Positions 33,401 to 46,817 of a DNA stretch of 64,000 nucleotides are shown here, piece after piece; position 1 is the first letter of the stretch, and each line of letters opens with the position of its first letter. The notes beneath the pieces were generated by a model. That model was not told the origin of the DNA. It saw nothing but the letters and a program-made list of their open reading frames with translations, and did no database searches. Source of the stretch: Phaeotremella fagi (lineage: Eukaryota; Basidiomycota; Tremellomycetes; Tremellales; Phaeotremellaceae); assembly GCA_001599715.1 (NCBI GenBank), contig BCHU01000001.1, forward strand, positions 1,783,634-1,847,633, written 5' to 3'. The position numbers and the translations under genes are program-made.

Positions 33401-35345
33401 GAGCTTCATCGGCAACAACAACTCTTCCACTCCGTCAGCTTCACTTCCAGGCGAACAGGTGAAACTCACGAAAATGGAAGATCTTTGATCTGATCAATGA
33501 TTGAACGAGCAGTCTCGTATGGAACAATGACTGCCTAGTTAGTATCTATTCAACATCCCATGGCTTACGAAGGTCAAGCCAACCGTTCAAAAAGCTAGTC
33601 CTTTGACTCATCAAATCCCCTGGTCTGAGAATCTCGAATTCAAAGTAACCCCACTAAATCAAGTTAGCTAAAGCGATAATGGACAGTTTGAGTAGCTCAC
33701 TGTCTGCAATTCCCGTTCCCACTGTGAGTTAACTTCAATTCAGATACTTATTCGCAGACGTCTAAGCAAAAACTCACATTCCTGACCAAACTATTTGGAC
33801 AAACGATAAGCGCAGTTGGCCAGTGTTTTGGTTTGATATACGTAGATCTTGATCGATTCAATTTTTTCCTTCTATTATAATCTTGAGCGACAGTCCCTGA
33901 TTTACGCATGATAGCAGATAGCTAAGCAAGGTTAGACGATAAATATATGCATAGAAAGATCTCACAAAAGAGATGACCTGGATAGTCTTCCCAAGACTAT
34001 AACAAAGTCAGTCACTGAATACCTGCTCTACTCACCCCATATCATCTCCAAGAACACCTCCCTTGTTCTCCCTGTATTTATTGTAAAAGAACTGAACACC
34101 AGCTCTTTGATATTCTCTCAAGAATCTGTTGATATATGGATGAACTACGATGTCTCCTATTTGACCGTCCAGTACTAATGGTCCAATTTTGGATTGTTCG
34201 GCGGTAAAAGGAAAGTCGGGACGATGTGGTGAGAGTTCACTTTGCGTTGCATCTGCCAAAGATGAGGTCGTCAGGGATTCGCTGACGAGACTGGCGAGCA
34301 CTTCCACTTTGAACGATCGTCAGTCGACATTGTTTGATCATATTGCTACAACCTACCTGGTGCTTCATCACCGTCATCGTAAACTTCTTCCTCCGCTTCC
34401 TCCTCTACCATCTGACTAACTCGAGATCCAGGTAGGACAACCCGCTCCTCTTCCTCATCGTAGATCTCTTCAGGGGCTTCTTCCTCTTCTTCATCAATAT
34501 TGACTGGTTCACTCTGAATAGTTGTCGATGGTACATCCGCCTTTCTCATAAGTATACCGTTATGTATAGTCATGTCCTTATAACCTAAACCGGTAGCTTT
34601 TCTCCCATCAGCGGGATCGCCATTTATCTGTCTGTCAAGGAATTCATCCTTCATTTCCTCTAATTTTTGATTTCCCAAATCTGGATCGGGAAGACCTGGT
34701 ACGGTTTAGCCTATGCCTATAGAACTTGCAACACATACCTGCAAGTTTATACAGAGGATTGAACGGTAATATAACCTCTGAGGATATATATCAGATTGCT
34801 CATTGAAGCTAAGACACTCACGGTTCTCATAGCGAAATCTCTCCACATCTAGCTTCTTCTGCTTTCTTCGAGATTTGGAACGACTATTTGTAACCGTATC
34901 CGAATCACTTCCAGCTAAATCGGAGGTTTCCTCGTCATCTTCACTCTCTATTTCCAGCTTCTTCCTGGCCCTTTGTTTATTCAAATCCGGAGGTAATGGT
35001 AATTTAGGTAGACCCTGCTTACGCCGTTTCTTGTTTTCTTCTTTCACATTGGCACGATCTTTCTGATTGACGTAACCTTGGATATCAGCTTTAGCTTCCT
35101 GTTCAAAATCGTCTTCATCGACTAGGCGTGAATCATCAGTAAGTTTGATTTACCATAATGTAACGACTAGCTCACGAGGTGCATTGGAGTAAATGAAAGC
35201 TTTAGAAGAGACTGGAGCTAAATGGCCATGTTAGCGATCAACATAGCTTCACAACAGAATACTTACCTGATTTCGTATTTGACTTTGAAGACTGATTGTT
35301 TTTGGTGAGCTTGGACGATGATGGATGAGAAGATCCAATAAGCAT
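30490..35345 (-). CDS. SNF2-family DNA-dependent ATPase, ERCC6L2/Rad26-like
   Basis: ATG 35345. The N-terminal third is charged and disordered, with acidic blocks such as [18 protein letters not shown]. The ATPase core begins [20 protein letters not shown], then the Walker [34 protein letters not shown], and the SWI2 motifs ALTGT and, near the end, [20 protein letters not shown] (motif VI). This order and the [17 protein letters not shown] form fit the ERCC6L2 or Rad26-like group, which acts in transcription-coupled or replication-linked DNA repair; Rad5- or Mot1-type proteins are less likely. The C-terminal tail is basic, then acidic ([12 protein letters not shown]). About 20 short exons were followed; not every join was checked. 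It is divergent from the mitochondrial IleRS gene. Confidence 0.85.
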
Positions 35346-35705
35346 TATGTCACTCTTCCAGCTCCTTGTATGTTACTCAGAGTCAAAGGTGATTATGTTT
35401 GTCCATAGCTTGGAGATTAATATTATACTGTATGTTATGTTATCGATTGATTTATACGAGTTCTTGCCTGTGTACCAGTAACTTACTTGTATTTGGGTGG
35501 CAATGAATCAACTTTCTCACGGTGCATAGAGATTTCCACGTGGGACGATCGAAATATCGGTTGTAAATGTCTGAAATGTTCAATTCGATGTTCTGAGATC
35601 TCATTCTAGACAATTTCATTCGTCAATCGAGAGCTGTATATCGAGGTAGAAACCTGTCCATTGGAGTCATTAGAACTCCTCCTACCCCCAATCTCAACCT
35701 CAGCT
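35346..35705. promoter_or_regulatory. Divergent promoter SNF2 helicase / mitochondrial IleRS
   Basis: The 360-bp gap between divergent ATGs has no coding signal and no repeat that stands out. Confidence 0.4.
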
Positions 35706-38700
35706 ATGAGTCGACTCGCTAATCTCCCAATCCTTCCTCGTCGACTCATATCATTTCATCTCGCAAATTACCTCTCGACTTCGTGCAGATATTCAAGCTC
35801 GTCAGCGACTTCAACAAGCAATGACAAGAAGAAAGCTTATTCTCACACTCTTTTACTTCCTAAAACCAACTTTCCTCTGCGGCAGAAGAACGTCGTAGCT
35901 TCGGATAAAAACTATCGAGCAAGGACGACAGATGAGTTGTATCGGAATCAAGTGAGCCCTTTGCGTTTGCGTTGCACTAGTCTCTGCTAATTGATTGATG
36001 TGATAGATGAAAGATAACCCAGGGAAACCTTTTATCTTTGCTGATGGTCCACCGTATGCGAATGGCAATCTACATATGGGTACGTCTGCTTCAATTTGGG
36101 AATATAATTCGGTCTGATTAGAGTAGGTCATGCTTTGAACAAAGTATTGAAGGATATTATCAATCGATACAAAGTGATACGAGGTTTTAAAGTCCAGTGG
36201 GTCTTTATCATTCTGCTTTGGTCATCTCGTCGTCTGATTGGACCCATTCTAGTTATATTCCAGGGTGGGATTGTCATGGTCTTCCGATCGAGCACAAGGC
36301 ATTAGCTGAGTTAGGCGTAAGTCTCTACTTTTTCTCCGGTTAGTAGATTCTCACTATGTTTAAGAGGTCTCATGTCGATCTCACTCCAGCCAAAGTACGA
36401 GGTGTTGCCAGGCAAACTGCCTTGAAAGCAATTGAAGTTCAGAAGGGAGAATTTAGGTCTTTGGGAATCATGGCGGATTGGGATAATCCTGAGGGAACAT
36501 ACAGAACTTTAGGTAATTCATCTTCAAGACATGTATTCTTCAAACTAACTACGAGCAGACAAGGCTTACGAAGTTCGTCAGCTGAAATTATTCAAAAAAA
36601 TGGTGGAAAGAGGTTTCATCACACATCGACTTCGACCGACATATTATTCTCCTTCTTCAAGAACGGCGTTGGCAGAAGCCGAACTATCGTATAAGGATGG
36701 TCACAAGTCACGATCCGTTTATGTTTCGTTTCCAGTGGATAATGAGGACATGTCTCCGAGACTAAAATCAGTCTATGAACAGGCATGTAACGATGCTGGC
36801 AAAAGCGTTGCCCTGAATTTAGCGATTTGGACGACAACTGCATGGAGTTTACCGGGGAATTCTGTAAGCTCCTGAGTTCTTGCAGCGCAGTCAAGTTCTA
36901 ATGCTTTCTTAGGGAGTATCTGTCCACGATGAAATGCAATACCTTATCGTGTCTACGCAGTCTGGAAAGCTTTTAGTGATCGCAGAAGAACGATTAGAAG
37001 CCTTGCAGGATATACTGGGGGAAGTTCGATCCCATGGCCAACTGTCTGGTAAGCTTGTTCACTGATGATGACTGTTGCTTCTGGACTTACTCCCTCGTTA
37101 GGTGCCGAATTGGTCGGTACCAGATACACTCACATGTTTCATCCTAAATCATCTCCTCTACCTCGCCCAGTGGTATTTCACTCACCCCACGTCACGTCGC
37201 AATCTGGAACGGGGCTTGTCCATTCTGCCCCAGCTCATGGTTATGAAGATTATCAAGCATTTGCAGCTGCTGGTCTTCTACCTGATGAGCTTCGATGTCC
37301 GATTGACGATGCTGGTAATTTTACAGACGCCGTTACCAAGTGGTCAGGTCTTGAGTCGACGGATATCCTTATTGGCAAATCAGTACTGGGTGATGGGATA
37401 GAGGCGATGGTAAACTTGTTGAAGCAAGAAGATTCGCTTTTGGCGGAAGAGACTATTGCTCATCGTTATCCCTGTGATTGGAAAACCAAAGAGCCAATTA
37501 TAGTCAGGTGAGTTGATGATATCCAACACAGGCTGATCAATAGAGCTACACCTCAGTGGTTTGCAGATGTTGATTCCATCAAGCAATCTGCAGTTGAAGC
37601 CATGGATAGCGTAAACTTCTATCCACCTAAATGTAGGTAAAAGTGTAAGACTCAGGCTGACATGTAGCTCGAAACCGACTGGAAGCTTTTGTCTTGTCTC
37701 GTTCCGAATGGTGTATCTCACGTCAAAGATCGTGGGGGGTACCTATCCCAGCACTGTTCACTGAACAAGGGGTTCCACTAATGGATTCTAAAATACTTTC
37801 ACATATCATCGATGTCATCGAAACCCATGGAACAGACTATTGGTGGTCAGGACCTCTTGAAGATTTTATTCCCCCTTCCTATTCGGGGCAAAAACTTACT
37901 AGAGGAACCGATACCCTGGACGTTTGGTTCGATAGTGGTTCTTCTTGGACTTTACTCAAGGATAGTCATCTACGCCTATTGTCTGAACCGTTGGCAGATG
38001 TTTACCTAGAAGGGTCAGATCAGCACAGAGGATGGTTCCAGTCATCACTTTTAACTCGTCTTAGTGACGCCGAAGAGGGTGAAGCTGGATCTCCTTACAA
38101 AAATCTTATAACTCACGGTTTCGTAATGGATGAATCTGGTGATAAAATGAGTAAATCAGCTGGCAACGGTCTTTCACCGATGGACATTGTTCTTGGGAAT
38201 AAGGTGAGTTCCCATCGAGTGAACGAGACTGACGTCAGGAACTGGCAGCCTACGGTACAGATACCCTTCGACTATGGGCTGCATCAGTAGATTACTCCAA
38301 AGACGTCTCGATTGGACCAACGTCTATCGCTCATGCAGCTGAATCACTTCGTAAACTGAGAAATACCACCCGATTTTTACTAGGTAACATCGGAAACTCC
38401 ATACCCCCAGAACTAGAGAATGTTGACTTGAGTCTCGTAAGTCATTTTTCCAGAAACCAATTCCGTTTATAGACGCTAAATGTGGTTTCAGGTTGATAAA
38501 TATATCCTGCATGAATTGTCTGATCTAGAAAGAAACGTTTTAGAAGCCTATGAATCGTTTGCATTCAATAGAGGTCAGTTGACGTCTGTCTTCCTGTATA
38601 CCTCAAAGCTGACCGACTTGTCTATTCCTGGTATAGCTACGCAATCAATCTTAACATTCACCTCTTCGACACTATCATCATTTTATTTCGACACAATCAA

Positions 38701-39527
38701 AGATACCTTGTACTCCAATTCTGATAAATCACCATCAAGACAGGCTATAATCGCAACTTTGAATTATGTAAGCTGGCTTTCTCGAATCGAAAATCATAGC
38801 TTACAATCTAAAGGTTTTGAACACCCTCATGAAAATGATTGCACCCATCATACCCAACCTAGCTGAAGAACTGTATGAGATATCGAATAAATCACCCAAA
38901 CCATCAGTCCATCTTGAAACTTGGCATCCGAACGTAAGTGATGTTTGTAAGAGATCCACTGACTTGGAACAGACTTCTTGGCTCAACGAAACGGTCAAAT
39001 CAGAAATGCAAGCACTTCTTTTCATCCGATCTGAGGTTCTTTCTATGATGGAGGAAGCTAGGGCTGCCAAGTGAGTCTTGCGGAATTGACCTCATGGTGG
39101 GTATGAACTAATTGATTTATGCGTAGGGATATGAAATCATCCTCTGAAGCTGCTATCTCATTGAGCGCAGAGGGAAGTATAGCGAGTCTCGTTGGTCGAG
39201 AGGGTAAGTGTATGAAATCTTGGTTCTACACATGTCGTACTGACTCGAACAAGCTGGTGATTTGTCCGCTCTATTTGGTGTATCTAGTGTCAATGTTTCC
39301 GAGGGAAGCCCGATATCTCCATGGAGATACAACTCTGAAGTTCAAACAGGTAAGTATCGCTTCTCACTGATATCGTTATCATATTAAAATTAGAACTAGA
39401 ATTGGGTAAAATCTCAGTAACCCTGATGAAAGCTAGTGGAAACCAGTGTCCGAGATGTTGGCTACACACCTCGGAAAACGAAGATGAATTATGTGGAAGA
39501 TGCTCGGAAGTTGTCGATTCATTATAA
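35706..39527 (+). CDS. ISM1: Isoleucyl-tRNA synthetase, mitochondrial
   Basis: ATG 35706 opens [19 protein letters not shown], an Arg/Ser-rich presequence with few acidic residues. Class I synthetase motifs follow: [20 protein letters not shown] (HIGH motif as HMGH), [13 protein letters not shown], the editing-domain region with [42 protein letters not shown], and [15 protein letters not shown] (KMSKS). The C-terminus has anticodon-binding helices and a CPRCW...CGRC zinc ribbon, characteristic of bacterial/mitochondrial-type IleRS rather than the cytosolic enzyme. It charges mitochondrial tRNA-Ile. Many introns are present; no lesion was found in the motifs. Confidence 0.93.
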
Positions 39528-39625
39528 TCAATCCATCTCAAACTTCAGTTGATATTATAGGATAAAATAGAAATAAGTTGGATATAGGAGTACAGCCGTA
39601 CACTGTCCGGGAGCTATGGATATAA

Positions 39626-41996
39626 TCACAATTTTGCTGAACGTCCTTGTTGACTCTTCTTTTCAGTTTCACGAGCTACCAGAGCCCTTAGCTCCTTTCT
39701 TAAAATCTTGCCTGACGGTCTAAAACAACATCTAGAGTCAGCGACAGGAATTGAAGTTATACGAAAACCACCCACGATTTAGGTATAACATCCATTAAAA
39801 TACAACCACCTCTCAGACGTTTATGGTTAGCCACATTTTTTTCGATCCATTGAACAATCTCTTCAGAGAATTCTTGTTTCTCCTTGTCCGTTTTCAATGT
39901 CTCTACCCCACCGACTGGTTTGACATAGGCCCTGTGTGGAGATTTAGAAACACGTTCAGAAGGACTCTGATGTACTCACCTAGGTAATTCTGTGGCCTGC
40001 TCTTCGGACCATATACCTATAACCGCTGCGTCGGCGATTTTTGGATGATTCAAAAGAGTCGCTTCTAAATCTGCCGGTGGCACTGTAGGTTTCAAGATTT
40101 AACGCTTTAGTACAAGTTCCGTTTATCAATCAGTATCAATGTCTTACTGACCTTGGAAACCTTTGTATTTGATGAGTTCCTTCAAACGATCGACAATACT
40201 GTTTGAGACATCAGTTAAAGATAGGTGGATTCTGTGAGAAAATCGATCGTACGCGAAATAACCTTCTTCATCTATCATGGCGATATCACCAGTTTTGAAC
40301 CAACCGCCTTTAGCGAAAGTTCTTTCCGTTGCTTCTTTATTTCTCCAATAGCCTTTCATCACACTAGGTCCTCTGAGCCAGAGTTCACCTGCTTGACCTG
40401 TTTCAACGTCTTTATCTGTATCAGGTGATACGAGACGAGCTTGGAATGTTGACATTAATTGACCGATTGAACCTTTTCGCGTTTCCGCTTCGTCTAGCTT
40501 CATGACGTGAGTTACTGGTGATGTCTCGGTTAAACCTGGAGGAAAAAAGATCAGTGAGCATTTGAATAGGAGAATCAAAGACTCGTTCACAGAATGATTA
40601 CTCACCATATCCCTGGGTCACTCTGCAAGTCTTCAATCTTTTCTCTACAGCTTTAGCTAGATCTGCACTGAGAGGAGCAGCACCACTTTGCATTCCTCTA
40701 AGTGATGATATGTCGTATTTGTCTACGTTGGGGGAATGAACCAAGAGCAGAAGGACAGGTGGAACGACTAGACCCCAAGTGATTTTATACTACGTGCGTG
40801 TTAATGACATCCAGCAATTACGTCGGTGTACTAACCTTTTCAATGGCCTGTAGAACAGGGATCTCCTCGAACCTTGGCAGGATCACAATAGGGATGCCTT
40901 TTGTGAGTGGTTGCATCATAACACTTTGCCAGATCAGCTTATAGCTTTTATGTCACAAATTGACTTACACTGTTAACCCCTATAAGGCGTCAATGACCGT
41001 TGACGATAAAGAGGTTGAGACTTACATAAATATGTCCAAAGGGTAAAATACCCAAAAGAACATCCTTTCCTGGGGTGAGAGGCTCATAAGAAAGATTGAG
41101 CGCTTGAACTTGAGAGGTGATATTATGATGGGAGGTTTCAACGCCTTTAGCCACTCCAGTCTGAACAGATCAGTAGTCATTCTCCGTTGTAAACTCACAG
41201 TCCCTGAAGAATAACAGAGATATGCCGTTTCTGATTCCTGACCATTTTCAAACTTCTCAGCTTCAGCTTCTTCGCCATAGATCTCTTCTATAGCTTTGAA
41301 TTTTTGTCCATCTTTCCCCTTTGATTCTTTTGGACATAGTAGGATGATCCTTGATTCATCGAATGATACAGACGTGGTTCGACCGATTTGTAAAGCTTTG
41401 AACAGAGTTGGTAACAGGGCTGGCTGTATGAAAATAGCTGCTGCTTTGGAATCCTGTAGTTGATGCAATAGTTCTTTGGGTGTGTAGCCGTAATTAGCTG
41501 GAGAGACTCTTAGTCCAGCAGCTTGAGATCCGAATGCAGCTACGACCCATTCCAGAGAGTTCATACTGAAGATACATATGACTTCACCTCTTTTCATGCC
41601 CAACTTCCTGAGTCCACTAGCAACTTTCTTTGCATTTGAACCCAGTTCACCACGAGTAAGTTGTCTCGATGTAGGTGCATCTATGAGAGCTATCGATGAA
41701 GGCGGAGGTAGAGGATATGCGTTGTGAGTTTTTGGATTGGAGGGGAAGAAATAATGAAAGATGGAAGACCTTGGAAGAGGTGGTGAAGGGTGAGGTGAGG
41801 TGTAAACTTTAGACATGACCGGTTGAGGTTTATGTGGAGGTAAGTCGTTGTGATATGGGTAATATGTATATCCGGGAGGCAGTTGATTTGTGGTGGTAGA
41901 GATTGATCTGGAGATTGGTGTTGAGATTGAGACTGAGGATGATGATGGTAATTGCCGTTTAAGAGAGTTGGATAATGAACGTCTAATGAAGAACAT
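39626..41996 (-). CDS. Acyl-CoA synthetase / 4-coumarate-CoA ligase-like, AMP-binding
   Basis: ATG 41996 begins MFFIRRSLSNSLKRQL, with many Arg and Ser, consistent with a mitochondrial presequence. ANL-superfamily motifs are intact after splicing: YSSGTTGVAKGVETSHHN (P-loop), YGYTPKELLHQLQDS, GLTETSPVTHVM (A5-like), GELWLRGPSVMKGYW, FKTGDIAMIDEEGYF (A7), VDRLKELIKYKGFQ (A8) and SPSGKILRKELRAL with the catalytic Lys. The enzyme activates a carboxylate as acyl-AMP and transfers it to CoA. The sequence resembles the 4CL/firefly luciferase-like branch, but phenylpropanoids are unlikely in this organism and a medium-chain or other acid is more probable. There is no C-terminal peroxisomal SKL (it ends RSAKL). 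Confidence 0.9.
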
Positions 41997-42342
41997 GATG
42001 ACATGTTGGTTGGTGCTATATATGCTGCTATGACTCGCTGGTGTTACTGTTGTCACTGTACTACTCCCTCTTCTTCTCCCTCAGATCTGGTCCGAGACAA
42101 TTTAAGCGGCTTTTGAGGTGAGATTGACCGGTGGATACCAGTAAACGGCAGGGCAGTACCAAAATTGTACGTTGATCGTTGAAAATGGGAGTGGTCCAGT
42201 GACCAGTGACCAACGACCAGTGACGTTTTTCGGTTATAGACCGGCTTTGAACATTTTCTAAATTACACGTCATTGTTTGTTTACATCATTAAATATGCTA
42301 TAGGTGAGTGAGTTGATCCATTCATGTCATATCTACTCAACA
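41997..42342. promoter_or_regulatory. Divergent promoter acyl-CoA synthetase-like / branching enzyme
   Basis: This 346-bp gap holds the heptamer repeat at 42196-42223 and no coding signal. Confidence 0.45.
42196..42223. repeat. CCAGTGA heptamer tandem repeat (4 units, one divergent)
   Basis: Units read CCAGTGA, CCAGTGA, CCAACGA, CCAGTGA. They lie in the divergent promoter, about 120 bp from the branching enzyme ATG. A related CAGTGGC repeat is at 28264. Confidence 0.65.
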
Positions 42343-45225
42343 ATGCAGTCTCCAGCTTCGTCTTCAACTTCAACTTCAGCTTTACTGGCTATTGAGAAGG
42401 ATCCAGGTCTCCTTCCTTTCTCTCAGGAGCTTCAAGACAGGTGGAATCGCTTTCAATCAGTTCTTGAATCAATCGATAAGTTTCATGGAGGCATTTTGAA
42501 TTTTACGAAACTTGATCGAAGGGGTCTCTGGGTAAATCACTCATTAGAACAACTTCTTTTTCTAATCATCTTAGCTCAACTCCGATAAATCCATCACTTA
42601 TACAGAATATGCCCCAGGTGCAAGCTCGATGTCACTGGTTGGTGATTTCAGTGCGTTCGTCTGTGAAGACGTCCGACAGAGCTGACGCCTGGATAGATAA
42701 CTTTGATGCGGAAAGAATCCCCATGAGACCAGTCCGTGGAATTGAGAAAGGTCTTTGGGTATGCAATGTATCACCTTCGATCACTGGAGAAATAGCAATT
42801 CCAGATGGATCTGAAGTAGAAGTAGGTTGACTGCAAAGTAAAAAGCTGAAACTTGAGGTGGATCTGACCCCAGCTGTGCAATCATCGTCGTCGTCCACAT
42901 CTTCCCTTCGACGGATACCGTCTCAGATTTACCTAGCCACGCAAACCAAGGGAGAAACATCTTTTCGAGGGAGAATGTCTCGACCACCCAAAGAATTCCC
43001 TCGAATTGGATTAGAGGGGGATGCTGAAATTGAAGGGACACGACCTTCTCGGCCGACAAAGAGAAAATCTGAAAGGTTGGTCAGAACATTGACTGAACTG
43101 ATCATCACAGATTGTATGAAGCTCATATAGGTGCATCAGCTGGCGAAGCAGGTGTGACTGGAAGTTACCAATCTTTCCGTCAAAATGTACTTCCAAGGAT
43201 CAAAGCAGCTGGTTACACCACCGTTCAGTTGTGAGTTTTTACCATTCTCGCTGGAGCTGACAATAGAATGGGGATAGCTGAACACCCTTACTACCCAAGT
43301 TTTGGTTATCAGATCAGCAGTTTCTTTGCACCTAGCTCTAGATTTGGTAGGTGAATCTAGAATGAAGGGGACGCTGAAGCTTAGGCACCATCACGGATCT
43401 CATGGAACTCATCGATGAAGCTCACACCCTAGGTTTAAGAGTACTCATGGACATAGTTCATGCGCACTCTTGTACTAACGAAGGAGAAGGATTGAGTCGC
43501 TTCGATGGTACGGACAGTAGTGGCTACTTCAAACCTCATCTTCATCCTGAATGGAAGACGTAAGTGAGAATATTCTTTCACTATTAACGACTTAGTCGAC
43601 TATTCGATTTTTCACAGATTGAGGTTTTAAGATTTTTGCTGTGAGTCACTGATCCGATTTGATGAACTCATTCTTCAGATCAAATCTCCGCTACTGGATT
43701 ACCAGAGTAGGCTTTGACGGTTTTCGATTTGACGCTGTAACAAGCATGTTGTATAAAGATCATGGTCTTCAGAGATCATTTTCTGGAGAATATCACGAGT
43801 ATTTTGGAGATATCATCGATGACGATGCCGTAGTGTACTTGATGCTGGTATGTTGACTGTTATCCAGCAAATTGCTGAAGCCAGGCACACCATCTGCTCG
43901 ACGTTGTTGGAAGTGGAAATATCAGTGAGTAAGAATTTAGACCTGGTTGACACCTAGCGACGATTGCGGAAGAAGTTTCTGGATATCCAACACTGAGTTT
44001 GGATCTAGGAGAAGGTGGAATAGGTTTCGACTATCGTCTAGGCATGGGTGTGAGTGTCTTACTTACTTCGTGTACTAGAATTAAGATTAACAAATTAGAT
44101 TCCTGATATGTGGTTCGCGTTTCTCGAATCTCCTGGGGGCTTTGCCCACCCACCACACGGCTACATTGCCAAAATTTTAAGCTCATTGATGGGTCGACGA
44201 GCATCACTCGGCGAGAAGACTATAGCCTACGTTGAGAGTCGTGAGTTGAGGTGTTGATCTACCAGCGCTGAATGCAACAGACGATCAATGTATTGTTGGA
44301 GGATCGAGTTCTGCACAGTGGCTCTTCGCCGGGGAAATCTACGACTGTATGTCGAAATTTCAAGATCCTACTGAGAGGGTCAATATGGCTATGGCTTGGC
44401 ATAAATTACTAAGGTATGATGGCGATCGTTGCTGGCTCTTACGTTTCTAGGTTTTTAACGCATACGATTGGTGGGGAAGGTTATTTGAGTGAGTCGAAAT
44501 ATATTGAGTTTCCATCTCATGACTGATGAAACAGATTTCATGGGTAACGAGGTCAGTGCCTTGGTTGCTAGTTACGAGTAATGCTGAAGAAATGGTCAAG
44601 TTCGGTCATCCAGAGGTAAGGTGTTAATTATCACTATAGCTGACGGAGTAGTGGCTCGATTTGCCAGCAGAACATAATCATTACAGCTACGATCACGCTT
44701 ATCGAAAGTGGAATTTAGGGGACGACACGTCTTTACGATTCTCTCAGCTTTTGGGATTCGATACAGCTTTGAACGACAGAGAAGAAAAACATCAATGGCT
44801 GGCATTACCACCTGCCAAGATACTTCTACACGACGAGGTAAGTATCCGTTGCATGATCACACTGCATTATCTGAAGTGAATTCTAGGCGAAACAGCATTT
44901 GGTCTACTCAAGAGCAAAGTTACTGTTCGTTGTCAACCTTCATCCGAACGATGAATGGAATGATACCATTCCTGCGGAAGAACCAGGTCATCACGTCAAT
45001 ATTTTAGATAGCGATGAGGGTTGGTATGGAGGGACAGGTCGTACTTCCCGTGGTGGATTGGCGAAGAAGATTCCAGTTACAGCCAAAGACAAAAGCGGGT
45101 TTGGTATATTCGTGAGTGGTTTAGTTGTGTCTTTTGAGAAAAGAATTGTGCTGAAAGTTTGTTGAAAGGGTTTGACAATTCCACCAAGAACTGGAATGAT
45201 ATTCCGGGTTGACGATCCACGATAG
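42343..45225 (+). CDS. GLC3: 1,4-alpha-glucan branching enzyme
   Basis: ATG 42343. The N-terminal CBM48 region has [23 protein letters not shown]; the acceptor at 42575 rather than 42607 is needed to keep frame. The GH13 catalytic domain follows with [35 protein letters not shown] (nucleophile Asp), [13 protein letters not shown] (acid Glu), AYVESHDQ and NFMGNEFGHPEWLDLP. The C-terminal all-beta domain ends MIFRVDDPR. It makes alpha-1,6 branches in glycogen in the cytosol. The sequence is somewhat divergent: AEEVSGYP for the usual AEDVSGMP, a shortened segment after [12 protein letters not shown], and a Pro/Gly/His-rich loop between IPDMW and YIAKI. Whether it is the only copy in the genome cannot be told here. 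All catalytic residues are present. Confidence 0.9.
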
Positions 45226-45308
45226 TTTAACATAGTAATGATAACATAACTGATATTGGAAATTACAAGAAAATGAATGATCCGTTATCATTAAAAGTGA
45301 AGGATGAA

Positions 45309-46817
45309 TTATGCAAACAATTTTCTAGCGATTCTTTTCTCTGCTGGCTTTTCTCCTTCAGGCGATTCAGCTCTTCTCTTCATTCCGTTAGAACTTATCA
45401 AAGGTTTACCCTGGGTTTCGTCGGGTGCCAAAGCTCTTGGTCGAAGTTCAGCCAGGGGTTTAGGTAAAGCTGTCGGGGGTGTTGGACGAGGCATGGAAGT
45501 GAAGTATGGATGATGAAGAGCCTGTCCACCTTTGTCAGCTTCGAGAAATCGATGATTTATCCATTGGATGTAACTCAAAGCTTACCTCTTTGGCTGATAT
45601 CCTAGAGGGAGGATCGAATCTTAAGATATTTCGAGCCAAATCCACCCCCTCTCGTCCTAATGAAGCTATCATGTTCCACCAAGGGTTCCTTGGATATCCA
45701 CCAATCTCATGATAATCAGGTAATTTCGTGTGACCCTAAGCATATAAAATTCAGTATTTTCAATTGATCAATAAATCTAGAAACGTACAGGCCAATCCTG
45801 TTCAGTCGGTGAACCCATAGCATGGAATGTTTTCTTCAATTGATCTATATCAGAATCACCAGCTAAAAATGGAACTCTCAGAACCAATTCTACGAAGATA
45901 GTTCCAATAGACCACATATCAACAGCTGACGAGTAAAATCGAGATCCCCATAAAAGTTCGGGCGGTCTGTACCATCTACCCAGTTGTTTTAACGAATTGC
46001 GAGACACGAACATATTGGTAGCAAAATGACCTACCTCGTTATAACTTGACAAGTCATTTTACTAGCTGGATCAGCGAATTCGCGAGCTAAACCGAAATCA
46101 GCAATTTTGAGTTCACCATTACTGGCGATAAGCAAATTGTTGGGCTTCAAATCCTGCAAAAATGAACGTCAGTTAAGAGGGAAGGTGTATAATTGGCTTG
46201 CTCACTCGATGAAGGACTCCATTTCTATGACAATATTCTAAACCTCTCAGTGACATCGCCATCCAGCTTTTGATATCTCCAGGTTGGAATATTAACGTCT
46301 TGTCTCTAATCACAGCTTCTAAATCTGTATCCAAAAATTCGAGAACGAGGTTGATATTTTGTTTAGACGAGAACACATCAAGCATCTACATGATCTCAGT
46401 CAGCCATCATACTATGTGGATATTGGGAAATGAACTTACTGCAATGATATTAGGATGTCGAAGTTCTTGTAAGAACTTGACTTCTCTTAAAGCAGTCATA
46501 TCCAATCCATCTTTCATTTCACCTGCTTTGATCTTCTTGATCGCGACTATGAGATGTATCAGAATCTCATCACTTCGAGATAGACGTACCCTTCCTCCCA
46601 GTCACTTTTTCAGTCGCTAAAGTTTTAGTAAACCGTCAGCTCGTATACAACTTAAATCGGGAAATATATCATACCCTTATAGACATTAGCGAAGGTACCT
46701 TCACCAATCTTTATCCCCTTATCCCCTGTTTGAGTCAGCTTGAGAATAGGTGATTACAACATTACGCCACGTACATCTTTCTGCTCTCTTCTTGTTCTCC
46801 AAGGCTGCCAAATCCAT
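45309..46817 (-). CDS. KIN28: Cyclin-dependent kinase 7 / Kin28-type kinase
   Basis: ATG 46817. The glycine-rich loop is [13 protein letters not shown], with the VAIKKIK lysine, then [17 protein letters not shown] in place of PSTAIRE-type helices. [36 protein letters not shown] (catalytic HRD), [12 protein letters not shown] and [18 protein letters not shown] with the T-loop Thr follow. [21 protein letters not shown] is typical of CDK7/Kin28 rather than Cdc28 or Pho85. The protein is the kinase of TFIIH that phosphorylates the RNA polymerase II C-terminal domain and may act as CDK-activating kinase. The C-terminal tail is basic and low-complexity, ending KRIARKLFA. Splicing of intron 1 must use the second acceptor (before GGGATAAGG). 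Confidence 0.9.

Noticed and set aside
42343..42700. Apparent frameshift in the branching enzyme after intron 1
   Set aside because: It disappears if the acceptor at 42575 is used, giving [11 protein letters not shown] in frame.
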